DNA from: Excoecaria cochinchinensis
Lineage: Eukaryota > Streptophyta > Magnoliopsida > Malpighiales > Euphorbiaceae
Reading direction: 5' to 3'
Length of the DNA: 64,000 bases
NCBI GenBank assembly: GCA_947683425.1
Contig: CANTUQ010000055.1
Coordinates: forward strand, 24,174,001 to 24,238,000
Positions 30,213-40,794 of this stretch are shown here, in pieces. The notes under the pieces are model-generated. The model was not told the DNA's origin. It did not search any database and worked only from the letters and a program-made list of their open reading frames with translations. How positions within the stretch are numbered: the first letter of the stretch is position 1; every line of letters starts with the position of its first letter. The translations under genes were made by a program, and so were the position numbers.

Positions 30213-30884
30213 CTGTTTTGACCATTTTATGTGTTTTTCTTCCCGAATTAAACCCGTATTGCACCGAAACTTTCTAGGATCTATCCGATGTATGTTTAGG
30301 ACTATTAAATGAGTATAAGAATAGTTATCACTTGGAAAATAAACATGAATAGGATTAAGATTAATAGCAAACTAATGAAGTCATGATGTGGAGTTGTATG
30401 TAATAAAATCCAGTCAAGTTTAATGACATTATTGAGAATTATAATACCTTAATCTATATGAGCCTGTATAATATGAACAATGTGTACATAATTATGAATT
30501 GAGATTAAGTTATACACACATGAAGGATATCAAATAAAATGGGTTTGCTTAATGTGAATATGTATAGATGTGATATGTAAATTATGCGCCATGATGTGAA
30601 GGGTATTTTAACTTAGCCAAATAGTAAGTAATGTATGCTATATTGTATGTTATAGTTTATTGAATGCTATCGGGTTATGCATGTCTTATTTATGATTCAT
30701 TGATATGAATGTGAGTATAATGATGTATTACACTTGGAAATATGATTTGAATGATGCATGACCTGTTAGAGTCAAGTAAGCGGATAGTTAGGCATGCCTA
30801 AAAGAGTCTCTTAGCTGCTGGACCTTTAGACGTTTGGACCCTAATCAGGTCCCTGTTTGGTTCCTCGCGAACCCTTTAATGTAT

Positions 30885-31100
30885 TCGATTCGCACTCATA
30901 AGGTGATGTCAGTATTCTATTCGCACCCATAAGGTGATGTTAGTATTCGATTCGCACCCGTAAGGTGATGCCAGTATTCGATTCGCACTCGTAAGGTGAT
31001 GTCAGTATTCGATTCGCACCCGTAAGGTGATGTCAGTATTCGATTCGCACCCATAAGGTGATGTCAGTATTCGATTCGTACCCGTAAGGTACTGTCAGTT
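30885..31100. repeat. 31-bp tandem array, about 7 copies, LTR C2
   Basis: Units read TTCGATTCGCACCCGTAAGG followed by TGATGTCAGTA. Steps are 30-31 bases. The array lies downstream of the presumed TATA block and explains part of the extra length of C2. It is not CRISPR-like, as it has no spacers. Confidence 0.85.
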
Positions 31101-32103
31101 CATTCGTTATCCACTATTTTGAGTCAGCAGGTATCCTGTTTGTTTTATCTGATATGATTAAGAGAATGTGATATTCGGATGAGCATAATTCTGGACATGT
31201 GAATCAGTTAGGTACTCGAATGTGATTATGAATCTCTGAATGGGTTGAATATGACTCAAGCATGTGTATTGTGCATAATTATCAACATATATCATATTGA
31301 GATTGTGTTCATATACAATCAGTTATGAACATAAGTATGTGAATTGAATGTGTACAACTGCGATCATAATCTCTTGAATGCCATGGTTATAGTTTATTAT
31401 GTTATGCTAATGAGTGTGTGAATTCGATTAGTTATGTTTATAAGCATATGAATTAATAGGTATATGAATGCAAACTTGAATTACTGAATGCTATGGTTAA
31501 TAAGTATGTACATGAACGTGATTTTGTACTATTGACTGTTATGGTGAAGTATGTGAATCAAGATACGTATGAATGTGCTCTTGACCATGTAATGTTATGA
31601 ATATTATGTTATGTTACGTGCTCCCTCTCTAGTTTTTCCCTATTGCAGTGATTTCGGCGTGTGGTCATGTGTTTACATTTTAAGGCATGATATTTTATGT
31701 GATAGAGTGGTGCAGTGGAACTGTGGTGTTTGACGTCTTCCCTTGGGTTCGGCTAATGTGTGTTATGGCATGACAAATGTATGTTTAGACAGCTAGTGTT
31801 CTTAGCAAGATAGCTGGGTACGTTATTATATGGTAATTGTGTTACAAGTGAATGGATTTTCCGTTAATGCATGGGTACCTTGGCATGATAGTTGCATGCG
31901 TAATATCTCTTGTGACTGTACACAGTAAGGTTCTGATGTTTAATACCTCGGTAAGTATATGGATGTGAGTTTTCGAATGAATGCCTTTACTATGCAAGCC
32001 TGACTATATATGTGTGATGAATGTCCGCATTTGCCATTTGCATGTATTATTCCTTGATGACCATTGTGAATGGTTGTCCATATTGCTTGTGTGTTTTTCC
32101 CCA

Positions 32104-32142
32104 CTAGGCGTTTATTGCTTAGCACGGGTTCTTTTCCCGTGC
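32104..32142 (+). other. Adjacent hairpin pair, LTR C2
   Basis: Stem 1: CTAGGC (32104-32109) with GCTTAG (32117-32122), one G-T pair. Stem 2: GCACGGG (32122-32128) with CCCGTGC (32136-32142), a perfect 7 bp. The fifth pair of stem 2 is G-C here against A-T in C1. Confidence 0.8.
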
Positions 32143-32543
32143 AGGTGGCAGGTTTGGTTCCGTTCAAGTCACACATCTGTAAGGTCGGCCACATAGGAGT
32201 CAGAAGTTTTGTATTTTTGCTCAACCTCAGCATTTTGGCTTTTGTTTTTCTCTAGTCTTTTATATATGTAATTATATGTGAGGATCTTATTATAATTAAG
32301 TTTTCAGTTATTCCTTTGTTTTATCTTTCGCCTTATGCTTCCGCTGAGTGATTGTATGTATGTTTTTGAGTTAATGTATGTTCAACTATTATTTTATTAA
32401 AGTTTCAATTTCCTCTGTACCTCCGTATGTTTTTATGTATGAATGTATACTTTTGCTTAGTGCATGTGTGCATGTGTGTGAGTGAGCGTCGATAGCGCTC
32501 TCCGGCGTCCTTCCAATGGCGACGTAGGGGGTGTTACATTTAG

Positions 32544-32556
32544 TGGTATCAGAGCG
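32544..32556 (+). promoter_or_regulatory. C2 primer-binding site (initiator tRNA-Met type)
   Basis: TGGTATCAGAGCG, five bases after the LTR end, as in C1. The following leader (GTTCTGGTTGTCTTGTTTGT, TGTCGTGTCTAGAT) also matches C1 up to the start of gag. Confidence 0.9.
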
Positions 32557-32649
32557 CCGGTTTGGCGGTTCTGGTTGTCTTGTTTGTTATGTGTTGAGTC
32601 TTTGCATGAGAGTCAGTTTCGTGTTGTGGCCTAATGCAGATGTGTCTTA

Positions 32650-32698
32650 TCTTGTGTCGTGTCTAGATAGAGTTTGATCCTAGTGAGAATGTGGCGAG
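32650..32698 (+). pseudogene. gag: C2 gag start, a few codons only
   Basis: After GTGTCTAGA the plus strand resembles the C1 gag start (GAGTTTGATCCTAGTGAGAA) for about 40 bases. The first codon ATG is ATA. At about 32698 it switches abruptly to an inverted gag-protease fragment. Confidence 0.65.
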
Positions 32699-33938
32699 AC
32701 AACCGATAAGGTGCTTTCGAAATGGGGGTAGTACCCGGCATAATCTCAATGGACAACCCGACCTCTCTCTCAGGAGGCAACCCAGGCAACTCGCTCGGGA
32801 ACACATCACTAAACTCCCGCACAATAGGGATGTCCTCAATCTGAACTTGATCTCTCTTGGAATCCAACACGACCGCTAGAAAAGCCTCACAACCTTTCCT
32901 GATAAACCTCTTGGCTTGCATCGCAGAAATTACATTATTCAAAGAACTAGCACCCAAACCTTTCATAAACACAGGAGGCTGACCTCTATCCCGAAGCACA
33001 ACTGTCTTCCTATGGCAATCAACCACAGCCCGATGCTTACCCAACCAGTCCATACCCAGAATCAGATCAAACTCTCTGAAAGGCAACTCAATCAAATCCG
33101 CAGGAAGCACAACTCCCTCAACCATCAATGGACAACTCCTAAAGACTCTACTCACACTGACACTATGCCCTAATGGACTGGTCACACATATCTCATAATC
33201 TAGCTGATCAACCACATGCAACTTATCAACAATTTTATCTGTGCACAAGTATGAGTGTGTGGAACCAGGATCAATTAGAGCATACAATTCAGTGTCATGG
33301 AGTAGGAACCTACCAGCAATAACATCAGGCGCATCTTGCTCCTCTCTGGCTCGCACAGCATAAGCTATAGCTGCGACTGGCAACTCACGATCCGATGTCT
33401 CTGATGCAGCACCCTCTCTAGGTCGACCACCTCGACCTCTACCACGACCTCTACCACGGGTAGCCTGAGAAGCATTCGAACCAACCCTGCTAGCCTCTCT
33501 CTGGGAACCAGAATCCTCATGCAATCTCGGACAGCTAGCCAAAAGATGCTCAGTACTCCCACACCTGAAGCATGCACCGGAGAGCCACCTACACTCACCC
33601 CAATGAGTCTTACTGCAATGAGGACAAACTGATGCAGTCTCAGATCTACCACCTCTACCAGAACCTGACATAGCTGCAGAACCCTATCTTCTACCTCTAG
33701 ACGTCGGGCCAGAAGATGACTCATCCTGTGGGTTCCTCGATCTCTTACCCGAGGATGAAGAAGATCCTCCACGAGAAGGGTTCCTCCTCTGAGCCCTCTC
33801 TCTCATCACAGTCTCAAATTTCTCAGCCCTCACAGCAGCCTCCACAATCTGATAATAACGAACCCCAGGCATGCACATCAAGGAAATCAAAGCAATCTTC
33901 AAAGACTCATTCAATCCCGCCTCAAAATACGTTTTAAT
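32699..33938 (-). pseudogene. gag-pro: Inverted T-family gag (NC)-protease-RT start fragment
   Basis: On minus, a capsid C-terminus (YFEAGLNESLKIALISLMC, EAAVRAEKFE) and a stop at 33686-33684 lead into the same frame. There follow paired Cys-rich motifs: CPHCSKTHWGEC and the CCHC knuckle CFRCGSTEHLLASC. Then comes a retropepsin-like protease (ALIDPGSTHSYLCTDKIV, FDLILGMDWLGKHRAVVDCH) and the N-terminal RT edge (VFPSELPGLPPEREV, APYRLS), where it is cut. This order and wording are typical of Tekay/Del chromoviruses. It lies in inverted orientation inside C2, so it arrived by rearrangement or belongs to another copy. Broken at both ends. Confidence 0.88.
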
Positions 33939-34833
33939 ACGTTTTAATGTTTAATTATGTGATTAATTGATGAGTTAATTGAGGAATTAAGTTAAGGATA
34001 ATAAATAAGAAATAATAAGTAAATAAAAGTATAAATTTTATTTGTAAGGTAATTAAGGGTAAGAGTGTAATTAGTAGAATAGGAAATTTAATGAAAAGGA
34101 TTAAAATGTAATTAGTGTATAATGAGGTTTAATGCTTAATTTAGTGGATTAATTGATCAAATAATAATAATAATAATAATATAGTTAATTGAATAATTAG
34201 TAGTAGTGGAAATTTATGAATTTGTAACCACCACTCGGCATATTAATGCTCAACACGTAGTTGCTTTCATTGCGTGTAGGTATGCGTTAGGTCGGAATAG
34301 CATACCTCAGTTCGGTTGGAGCAAGCAGCGAAGAAGGCTGGAAGCTATATTTTGTATGATTGGGAATTTTGTATTGGCATGTATATAAAGATGGGACTTA
34401 AATATGTAATGGTTTATATGTATTTATGTATATAAATGATGTGACTTAATGGATGGATGTTTTAAAGTATGTATGGTATGGTTGTGAATGATATATTGTT
34501 GTGCCCTTGCAGGGGCTGTGGAGTTTTAGATTTGCAGGTTTGGGTAGTAGGAAATATAAGTCGCTATACTGCCGAAATTTTGACCAAATAAATGGTAACT
34601 TTAGATAGTTATAGGTCAATCGGCAACTAAGTTGATAAGTGAAAATGTTAAGTGAAATTGTTAAGCGAATTTGTTAAGTGAATTGAATGATCAAGTAAAA
34701 AAAATTTTTAAGTGTTGAAAAAAAAAACCTTTAGCCACAATTGACATTAAGTTTAGATTGACCTTTAAGCAAGCATAGTAATTGCATAGTATATTTTAGG
34801 TCGGCAGTATACGTATAGGGTATAAGGGTGTTA
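33939..34833 (+). mobile_element. T-like LTR fragment, probably plus
   Basis: AT-rich sequence ending TATAAGGGTGTTACA at 34833, an LTR terminus. Near 34231-34275 a degenerate version of the paired hairpins (GGCAT-ATT-AATGCTC, then CACG...CGTG and TAGG) suggests plus orientation. The LTR start is not recognisable. No gene. Confidence 0.5.
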
Positions 34834-35677
34834 CAAGTGGATAGATAAGCATACCTATAGAGTTCTGTAAGCTGCAGCCTTTTAGTGTTCTGGACCCAGA
34901 TCAGGTCACCATTTGGATCCTCGCGATCCTCTTCTATTGGGTCTTGTTTAAGATCCCTAATGTGAAAATATTTTCGAATGAAAAGAAATAATTTGCTTTT
35001 GTTCGTACCCACAGGTACTAATTTGTTCACTTGTTATCCACGACTCTGAGTTTGCAGGCATACCTTTGATTTTGATATGTTTGAGAAAATATTGTGTATT
35101 GTTATAGTGTTGATGTTATATGTTTATGATATATGAAGCATATTATGAATGTTTATTGATATAAGTCTGTTTTGATTATATCTCCATGTTTATGTGCCAT
35201 TTGATGGTGTTTTGCTTTGACGGCTACTGTGAGTGGCCATTCATCTTTTGTTTTCCCCACTAAACATTATCGCTTATCACGAGTGTTTTATTCGTGCATG
35301 TGTGGAAGCAGTTCGAGTTTTTAGAAGTCCTATCCGCAGCCATCAGAGCCAACACAATAGAGAGATTTTGTAGTCTAGTGTTTTGTATTTTGTATTTTGT
35401 TCTCTAATGTAAAAGCTTTTGTTTTGCATATATATTTTTTAATTATCCCCCTCCTTTTGTAATGAATATTTTGTTATATAAATGAATGAGATTTTGATAA
35501 TTTCTATTGGCCTATTTTTTCTTTTTTGTGATGTAAAGTTTTAGTTTGCTCCGTTTTATTGTTATTTTTGGTATGCTTTGGATTTGCATGTATGATTGTT
35601 TTGGTGACAACCTATGTATACGGGCACTCACTCCTTCCTGCGGGTGAGCTCCCCTATGTAAAGATATGGGGTATTAC
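34834..35677 (+). mobile_element. 3' half of a T-family LTR
   Basis: Opens with AGTGGATAGATAAGCATACC, the promoter block of the family, contains the paired hairpins at 35260-35296 and ends GGGGTATTACA at 35677. The first half is missing, replaced by the LTR fragment ending at 34833. No gene. Confidence 0.7.
35260..35296 (+). other. Adjacent hairpin pair, decayed stem 1
   Basis: CTAAACA-TTAT-CGCTTAT has lost several pairs of stem 1. Stem 2 is intact: CACGA (35278-35282) with TCGTG (35292-35296). Confidence 0.6.
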
Positions 35678-35678
35678 A

Positions 35679-36115
35679 ATCAAAGTCTCTCAATGAGCAT
35701 CAAAGCCTCTCAGTGAGCGTCTAAGTCTCTTAGTGAGCAATCAAAGCCTCTCAGTGAGCAATCTAAGTCTCCTTCGAGCATTCTCTGTCTTTTCGGAGCA
35801 TTATCTTTAAGTCATTTTTCAAGGCATTTCAAGTCTCTTTCAAACATTCTCTGTCCCTTTAGAGCATTATTTTTAAGTCCTTTTTCCAAGGCATTCTCAT
35901 CCTCTTCGGAGCATTATCTTTAAGTCCTTTTTCTGAAGCATTCTCAGTCACTTCAGAGCATTATCTTTAATTCCTTTTTCAACGCATTTCAAGTCTCTTT
36001 CAAGCATTCTCAGTCTCTTTGGAGCATTATTTTCAAGTCCTTTTTCCAAGACATACTCAGTCTCTTTGGAGCATTAAGTTTTTTCTCAAATATTCCAAAT
36101 CCTTTCCATCCAGGA
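35679..36115. repeat. Short tandem repeats: CTCTCAGTGAGC and GAGCATTATCTTTAAGTCC types
   Basis: First about five copies of ATCAAAGCCTCTCAGTGAGC (20-24 bp), then several diverged units of GGAGCATTATCTTTAAGTCC (about 55-60 bp). They resemble the 3'-UTR arrays of Tat elements and lie directly after an LTR end. No ORF. Confidence 0.75.
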
Positions 36116-36436
36116 GGATGTCCGCACTTTGTAGTCTAGATAACGACTCGGTGAGTTTCAAGGATGTCCACACTTTGTAGTCTAGATAACGACTCGATGA
36201 GTTTCAAGGATGTCTGCACTTTGTTGTCTAGATAACGACTCGGTGAGTTTCAAGGATGTCCGCTCTTTGTAGTCTAAATAATGACTCAGTGAGTTTCAAG
36301 GAAGTCCGCACTTTGTAGTCTAGATAACGACTCGGTGAGTTTTAAGGGTGTCTGCACTTTGTAGTCTAGATAACGAGTCGATGAGATTCAAGGATATTCG
36401 CACTTTGTAGTCTAGATAACGACTCGGTACGACTCA
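36116..36436. repeat. 46-bp tandem array, 7 copies
   Basis: GTCCGCACTTTGTAGTCTAG recurs with 46-47-base steps from 36119 to 36396, followed in each unit by ATAACGACTCGGTGAGTTTC. The core CGCACTTTGTA...ACTCGGTG is shared with the 52-bp array of E2 (57723-58280), so both derive from one Tat-clade 3'-UTR module. Confidence 0.85.
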
Positions 36437-37162
36437 AGGATGATATTCTTATTCTCCAAACAGTTCTCCAGGGAACAATCAGTGGAAACAAAGAAAATAA
36501 TTCTTCTTGAAATAAATTTCTTAAGGTTTTAAACTTCAATTTCTAATCAATAATTTCCTCAAACAAAGAAAATAATTCTTTGTTCTTGAGACTTCTTTTC
36601 TTTTCTTCCATTATTTTTTTGAATCAATAATTTTTCTTGAGACAAAGAAAAATAATTTTTGTTCTTGAGAATGGTTTGTTTTTTCTTTAATCAATAATCG
36701 TTCTTAGGACAAGAAAATAATTTTTTGTTCTTGAGAATTTTTATTTTTCTTTCATCATTTCTTTTTAAATCAAATTTTCTTTCTACGAATAAAATTCCAA
36801 TTTCATTATTTTTAATTCTAATTATTCGGATCAAAGCAAGGAAATCAATCATATTTTTCCTCGATCGAATCTGAATTCTGAGGGTAAACATTTTAGGCTC
36901 GATTACTCATTTTTTATTTTCTCTTATTTATTTGTTGTTCTCATTTAATTAGTTATCATGTAAATCTTTAGATTTATTCTTCATTTATTTATTTTATGTG
37001 ACCTTAGATATAGATTTAACATTTTTTTACGTTTTTTTTATTCCTTTTTATTTTACTCGAGTGTTTATTCTTCTTTTTTATTATTCTTACTATTATTGTT
37101 ATTTATTATTATCATTATTTTTCTTCTTATCATTATTGTTATTATGATCATTATTATTATTA

Positions 37163-37219
<57 letters not shown>

Positions 37220-37924
37220 TGTTTTTATGTATTAATCTGTTAATTTGTTGATTTATTTGTTTCTATCATGTAATTTAATTTATTTGACATTAATAATGCA
37301 TTTTTTTAATGATTTTAATTTATTTTAATTTATTAATGATTATTTTATGTGTTTAATTAATTTTCTTAACTTAATTACTAACATTAATTTTATTTTTGTT
37401 TGTTTTTTATTCCAATACTCGTTTTCCTTATATGTGCATTCTCGTGAGCAAATAGGGAGATCTAGGAGACTCATTCGGTTTGGCCATTTATTTTTATTAT
37501 TTGTATTATTTTCTTTATTTGGCTTTTTCATTTATTTTTCCATGTAATTTCTAATAAAATTGTTTATTTTATCCACGTTAAAAAGAAAATCACAAAAATA
37601 TTTATATTAATTAATTTGGAATTTTTCTAATAAAAATGGAACCAATGTCCTAGTTTTTCCATCCAAATAAACTGTCACATTTAACATTTTTTCTCTTAAG
37701 TATGCATGGACCAAAGTTCTCATCTTTAATAAATACCTCATTTTATGTATGATTTACGTTTCATTTACAATGGTAGTTGTATTCCGCCCCTAGTTTTATT
37801 GTAAATTATTGTGCATTTATTTACTTTATATTTAATTTTATTTTATTTACCACTTTCACAAGATGATTGATTTAATCACTTTCACAAGATGATTGTTTTA
37901 ATCATTTTATTGATTTAATGATTT
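36437..37924 (+). mobile_element. Plus-strand Tat-type LTR portion, AT-rich
   Basis: GAGGGTAAACATTTTAGGCTC (about 36875) resembles the E1 LTR near 13140. Later text (CCAATGTCCTAG, GTTGTATTCCGCCCCTAG) matches the R/U5 part of the LTRs at 38400-39478 and 41230-42292. A TTA microsatellite lies at about 37150-37215. It ends abruptly near 37925, where a minus-strand ORF end begins. No gene. Confidence 0.65.
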
Positions 37925-40794
37925 TAAATTTGAATGAAACAAAAAATGTAACTAAATAATGAAAAGTTTGTACATCAAAAGATATCTACATACAAATCTC
38001 CCTGAACATGTTCTGCAGAGGAGAATACTTAGACGGCTCGTCTGAGTCCTGCTCACTGTCGAACATATGTATCAACTGGTTACTAGACATAGACAACCCT
38101 ACACTATAGGAAGACGGCCCGGCTCTGGAGGAAGAGGGTTGATGCATAACATCATCTAGAGGAGATCGTGGAAATGCTGGGCGCGGAGGATGTGGTGGCT
38201 AGAGAAGCTGGATCTCCATCTATCCCTCTGCGAACAGGCGTATACAATCTCCTAAGAAGCTCATAAGGCCAGAGATACCCTTCTCTAATCCTCTGATAGA
38301 CTCGGTCTACTCCGTGGCCTGCTGCCTGGAGCAGTCTCATGCTGGCATGAAGTGAGACTCAATCTCCTCCGTGGGATAATTTTCTTGACTTATTACTAAC
38401 ATTAATTTTATTTGTATTTGTTTTTTATTCCAATACATGTTTTCCTTGTTTGTGCATTCTTGCAGCAAATGGGGAGATCCAGGACACTTGTTTGGTTTGG
38501 CCATTTATTTTTATTATTTGTGTTATTTTCTTTATTTTGCTTTTTAATTTATTTCGCCATGTAATTTCTAATAAAATTGTTTATTTTATGCATGTTAAAA
38601 AGAAAATCACAAAAATATTTATATTAATTAATTTGAAATTTTTCTAATAAAAATGGGACCAATGTCCTAGTTTTTTCATCAGGATAAACCGTCACATTTA
38701 ACACTTTTTCTCTTAAGTGTTCATTCGAGGACCAATGTCCTCATCCTTAATAAATACCTCATTTTATATATGATTTACATTTCATTTATAGTGGGGGTTG
38801 ATTTCGCCCTTAGTTTTATTGTAAATTATTGTGCTTTTATTTACTTTATGTTCAATTTACTTTTATTTACCACTTTCACAAGATGATTGATTTGCGCTTT
38901 ATTTTTTTCGCATTAAAATGTATGAGAAAAGGAATGAAAGTTTAAATTCAAAACTAAAATATAATAATAAAAGTATGAATAATTGGGAAGTCCCGAACCA
39001 TCTCTGGTCTTAGGCTCAATTAGGTTAGATGAACCTTTCAAATGTTCTATTGGAAAGGGAATTCCAAAAAATCTCTTGTTGCCTAATATAGGCCTAAGTT
39101 GCATTGTCTTAGGCTCCATGAGGTTAGACGAACCATCCCAATGTTCTATTGTAGTGGGGACTTCAAAATATCTCTGGCTTGCCCAAAATAGATATATATG
39201 CATCATCTTAGGCTTCACGAGATTAGATGAATCTTTCCAATATACTATTAGAAGGAGGATTCCAAAATGTCTCTGATTGCCCAAAATAAACACACATGCG
39301 TTATCTTAGGCTCAATATGGCTAGACGACCTTTCTCAATGTTTTATTAGGTGACGACTCTAAAACACCTCCTTGTTGCCCAACATAGAAGCCATTGTAAT
39401 TTTGTACAAGTCTTATGAACCTCTCTCGAATACCCTAAAAGCGGGTCATTCAGGGCACCCGGGATTCAGCGTGTCACAGCCCCTCTTATAACCCCGTCTT
39501 CCTAGAAGTTGGGAACCTCTCGAATGGGGTGCATCCGTCCCTCGTGTGAGGGATGAGCATCCCTCGCTATAGAGCGAGCTTTGACTGAGGGCCATTCCTT
39601 CAAGGGATGGACACCCCTGGTGACCAACCGATAAGCATTCCCTCATCTAAGGGACGGACGTCGGTCGCCATGAATGGCACCGTATGGTATGTCTATTGTA
39701 AGAGGTGTGCGGCCTTAGATTCGATCGATGGGCATCTGGCCTAAGGGATGAGCATCGGTCAAAGAAAAATTTAAATTTTCTATTGAAAAGCACTCTTTTC
39801 AAATCATTGAGAAAGCGAAAGGATTTTGGTCATAAATAAACTTTGAAACTTGTGAAATTCATAGGTGGGAACCTACAGTTTCAACCTTCTACCTATGAAA
39901 CAGGTATATGTGATCTCATTGGATAACTCTGATCTGGGCTATCTCGGGACCTAGTGTCTAATTTTGGCCCCAATTTTGGGGAGACTAGTGCGCTGGTATT
40001 TAGATGAGCCAAAATTCAGAGTAAAGGAAAGAAGTGCGTACTTAATACAGTCTTATCTTTGTCGACGATGGGTGTAGATTCATGCTAGTTTGTCAGTAAT
40101 TTTTGTTGGGATGAGCGGGTTATGACTAGTGCACATGGAGTTAGCATGAAAGTCAAGACTTATGATCAAATTGTGATTAACGCACATTGAGTAGGCATGA
40201 ATATCATGATGTGATCGAATCGTGATTAACGTACATTAAGTCTGCATGAAAATTACGTCCGGTGAAGGTGTGATCATCGCACATTGAATCGGCATGAAGA
40301 CCACTATTGATGATTTGGATCATGCTTAACGCACATTGAGTCGGCATGAAAATCATGATGTGATCGGGTCGTGATTAATGCATATTGAGCCGGCATAAAA
40401 ATCATGTTCTGAGTCTAATTGTGATTGTCGTACATTGAATCAACATGAAGAATCATAGCTGAGGCTAATTATGATCATCGCGCGTTGGGTCGGCTTGAAG
40501 AATCATAACTAAGTCTAATTGTGATTCGGCATGAAGAATCACAATCGACTGAGCTTATCGGATAGACTTGTCAAGTAATTGAGTCCCTATCCATGCAAAG
40601 ATTTTTGTTAATTTGTTATCTCAAAGCATAATTTCAGTGTCAATTTCATTATATCTGAGATCTTGTTATTTGTATCAGATTCCATATTTAATTTTAATAA
40701 TTTTTTATTTTTATTTATTTTTTTAATCATTTTATATTTTCATTTTTATTTATTATATTTTTCCTTCGTCATGTGCTTTCAAAGCAGAATAAAT
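37925..40794. repeat. Chimeric unit 1 of a tandem duplication (about 2.87 kb)
   Basis: Order: minus-strand 3' end of ORF3 (37925-38375), plus-strand LTR R/U5 half ending TCACA at 39478, minus-strand LTR U3 (39479-39961, starting on minus at 39961), minus-strand 3'-UTR repeats (about 40090-40560), T-rich DNA. The second unit repeats this at 40795-43741. The two LTR halves face each other, which is not a normal LTR. Confidence 0.75.
40090..40560 (-). repeat. 3'-UTR repeats of M, unit 1 copy
   Basis: Diverged units around AACGCACATTGAGTCGGCAT with 50-65-base steps. The matching stretch in unit 2 is 42930-43480. Minus-strand ORFs through these repeats are by-products of the repeat. Confidence 0.75.

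Larger units (their letters stand above)
29271..32538 (+). mobile_element. C2 LTR (T family), second part
   Basis: Resumes the LTR broken by E1 and ends GGGGGTGTTACA at 32538, followed by a tRNA-Met-type PBS. It contains two CACGGTGAC inverted repeats (about 30106-30212), a palindrome AGGCATGCCT (30791-30800), a 31-bp tandem array (30885-31100) and the paired hairpins (32104-32142). Short ORFs here have no domain. No gene is supported. Confidence 0.85.

Noticed and set aside
33190..33411. Plus-strand ORFs across 32691-33173 opposite the gag-protease fragment
   Set aside because: Shadows of the minus-strand coding frame, which carries the recognisable knuckle and protease motifs.
37150..37215. 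TTA microsatellite and similar tracts at 49020 and 59400 as matrix or origin signals
   Set aside because: Simple repeats inside LTR sequence; nothing supports a specific function.
38913..39293. ORFs on both strands with IEHWDGSSNLMEPKT-like repeats (also 41768-42089)
   Set aside because: They are translations of the internal repeats of the LTR R/U5 part (TTCTATTGG...AGGCTC units) and are open on both strands. They do not look like a protein gene.
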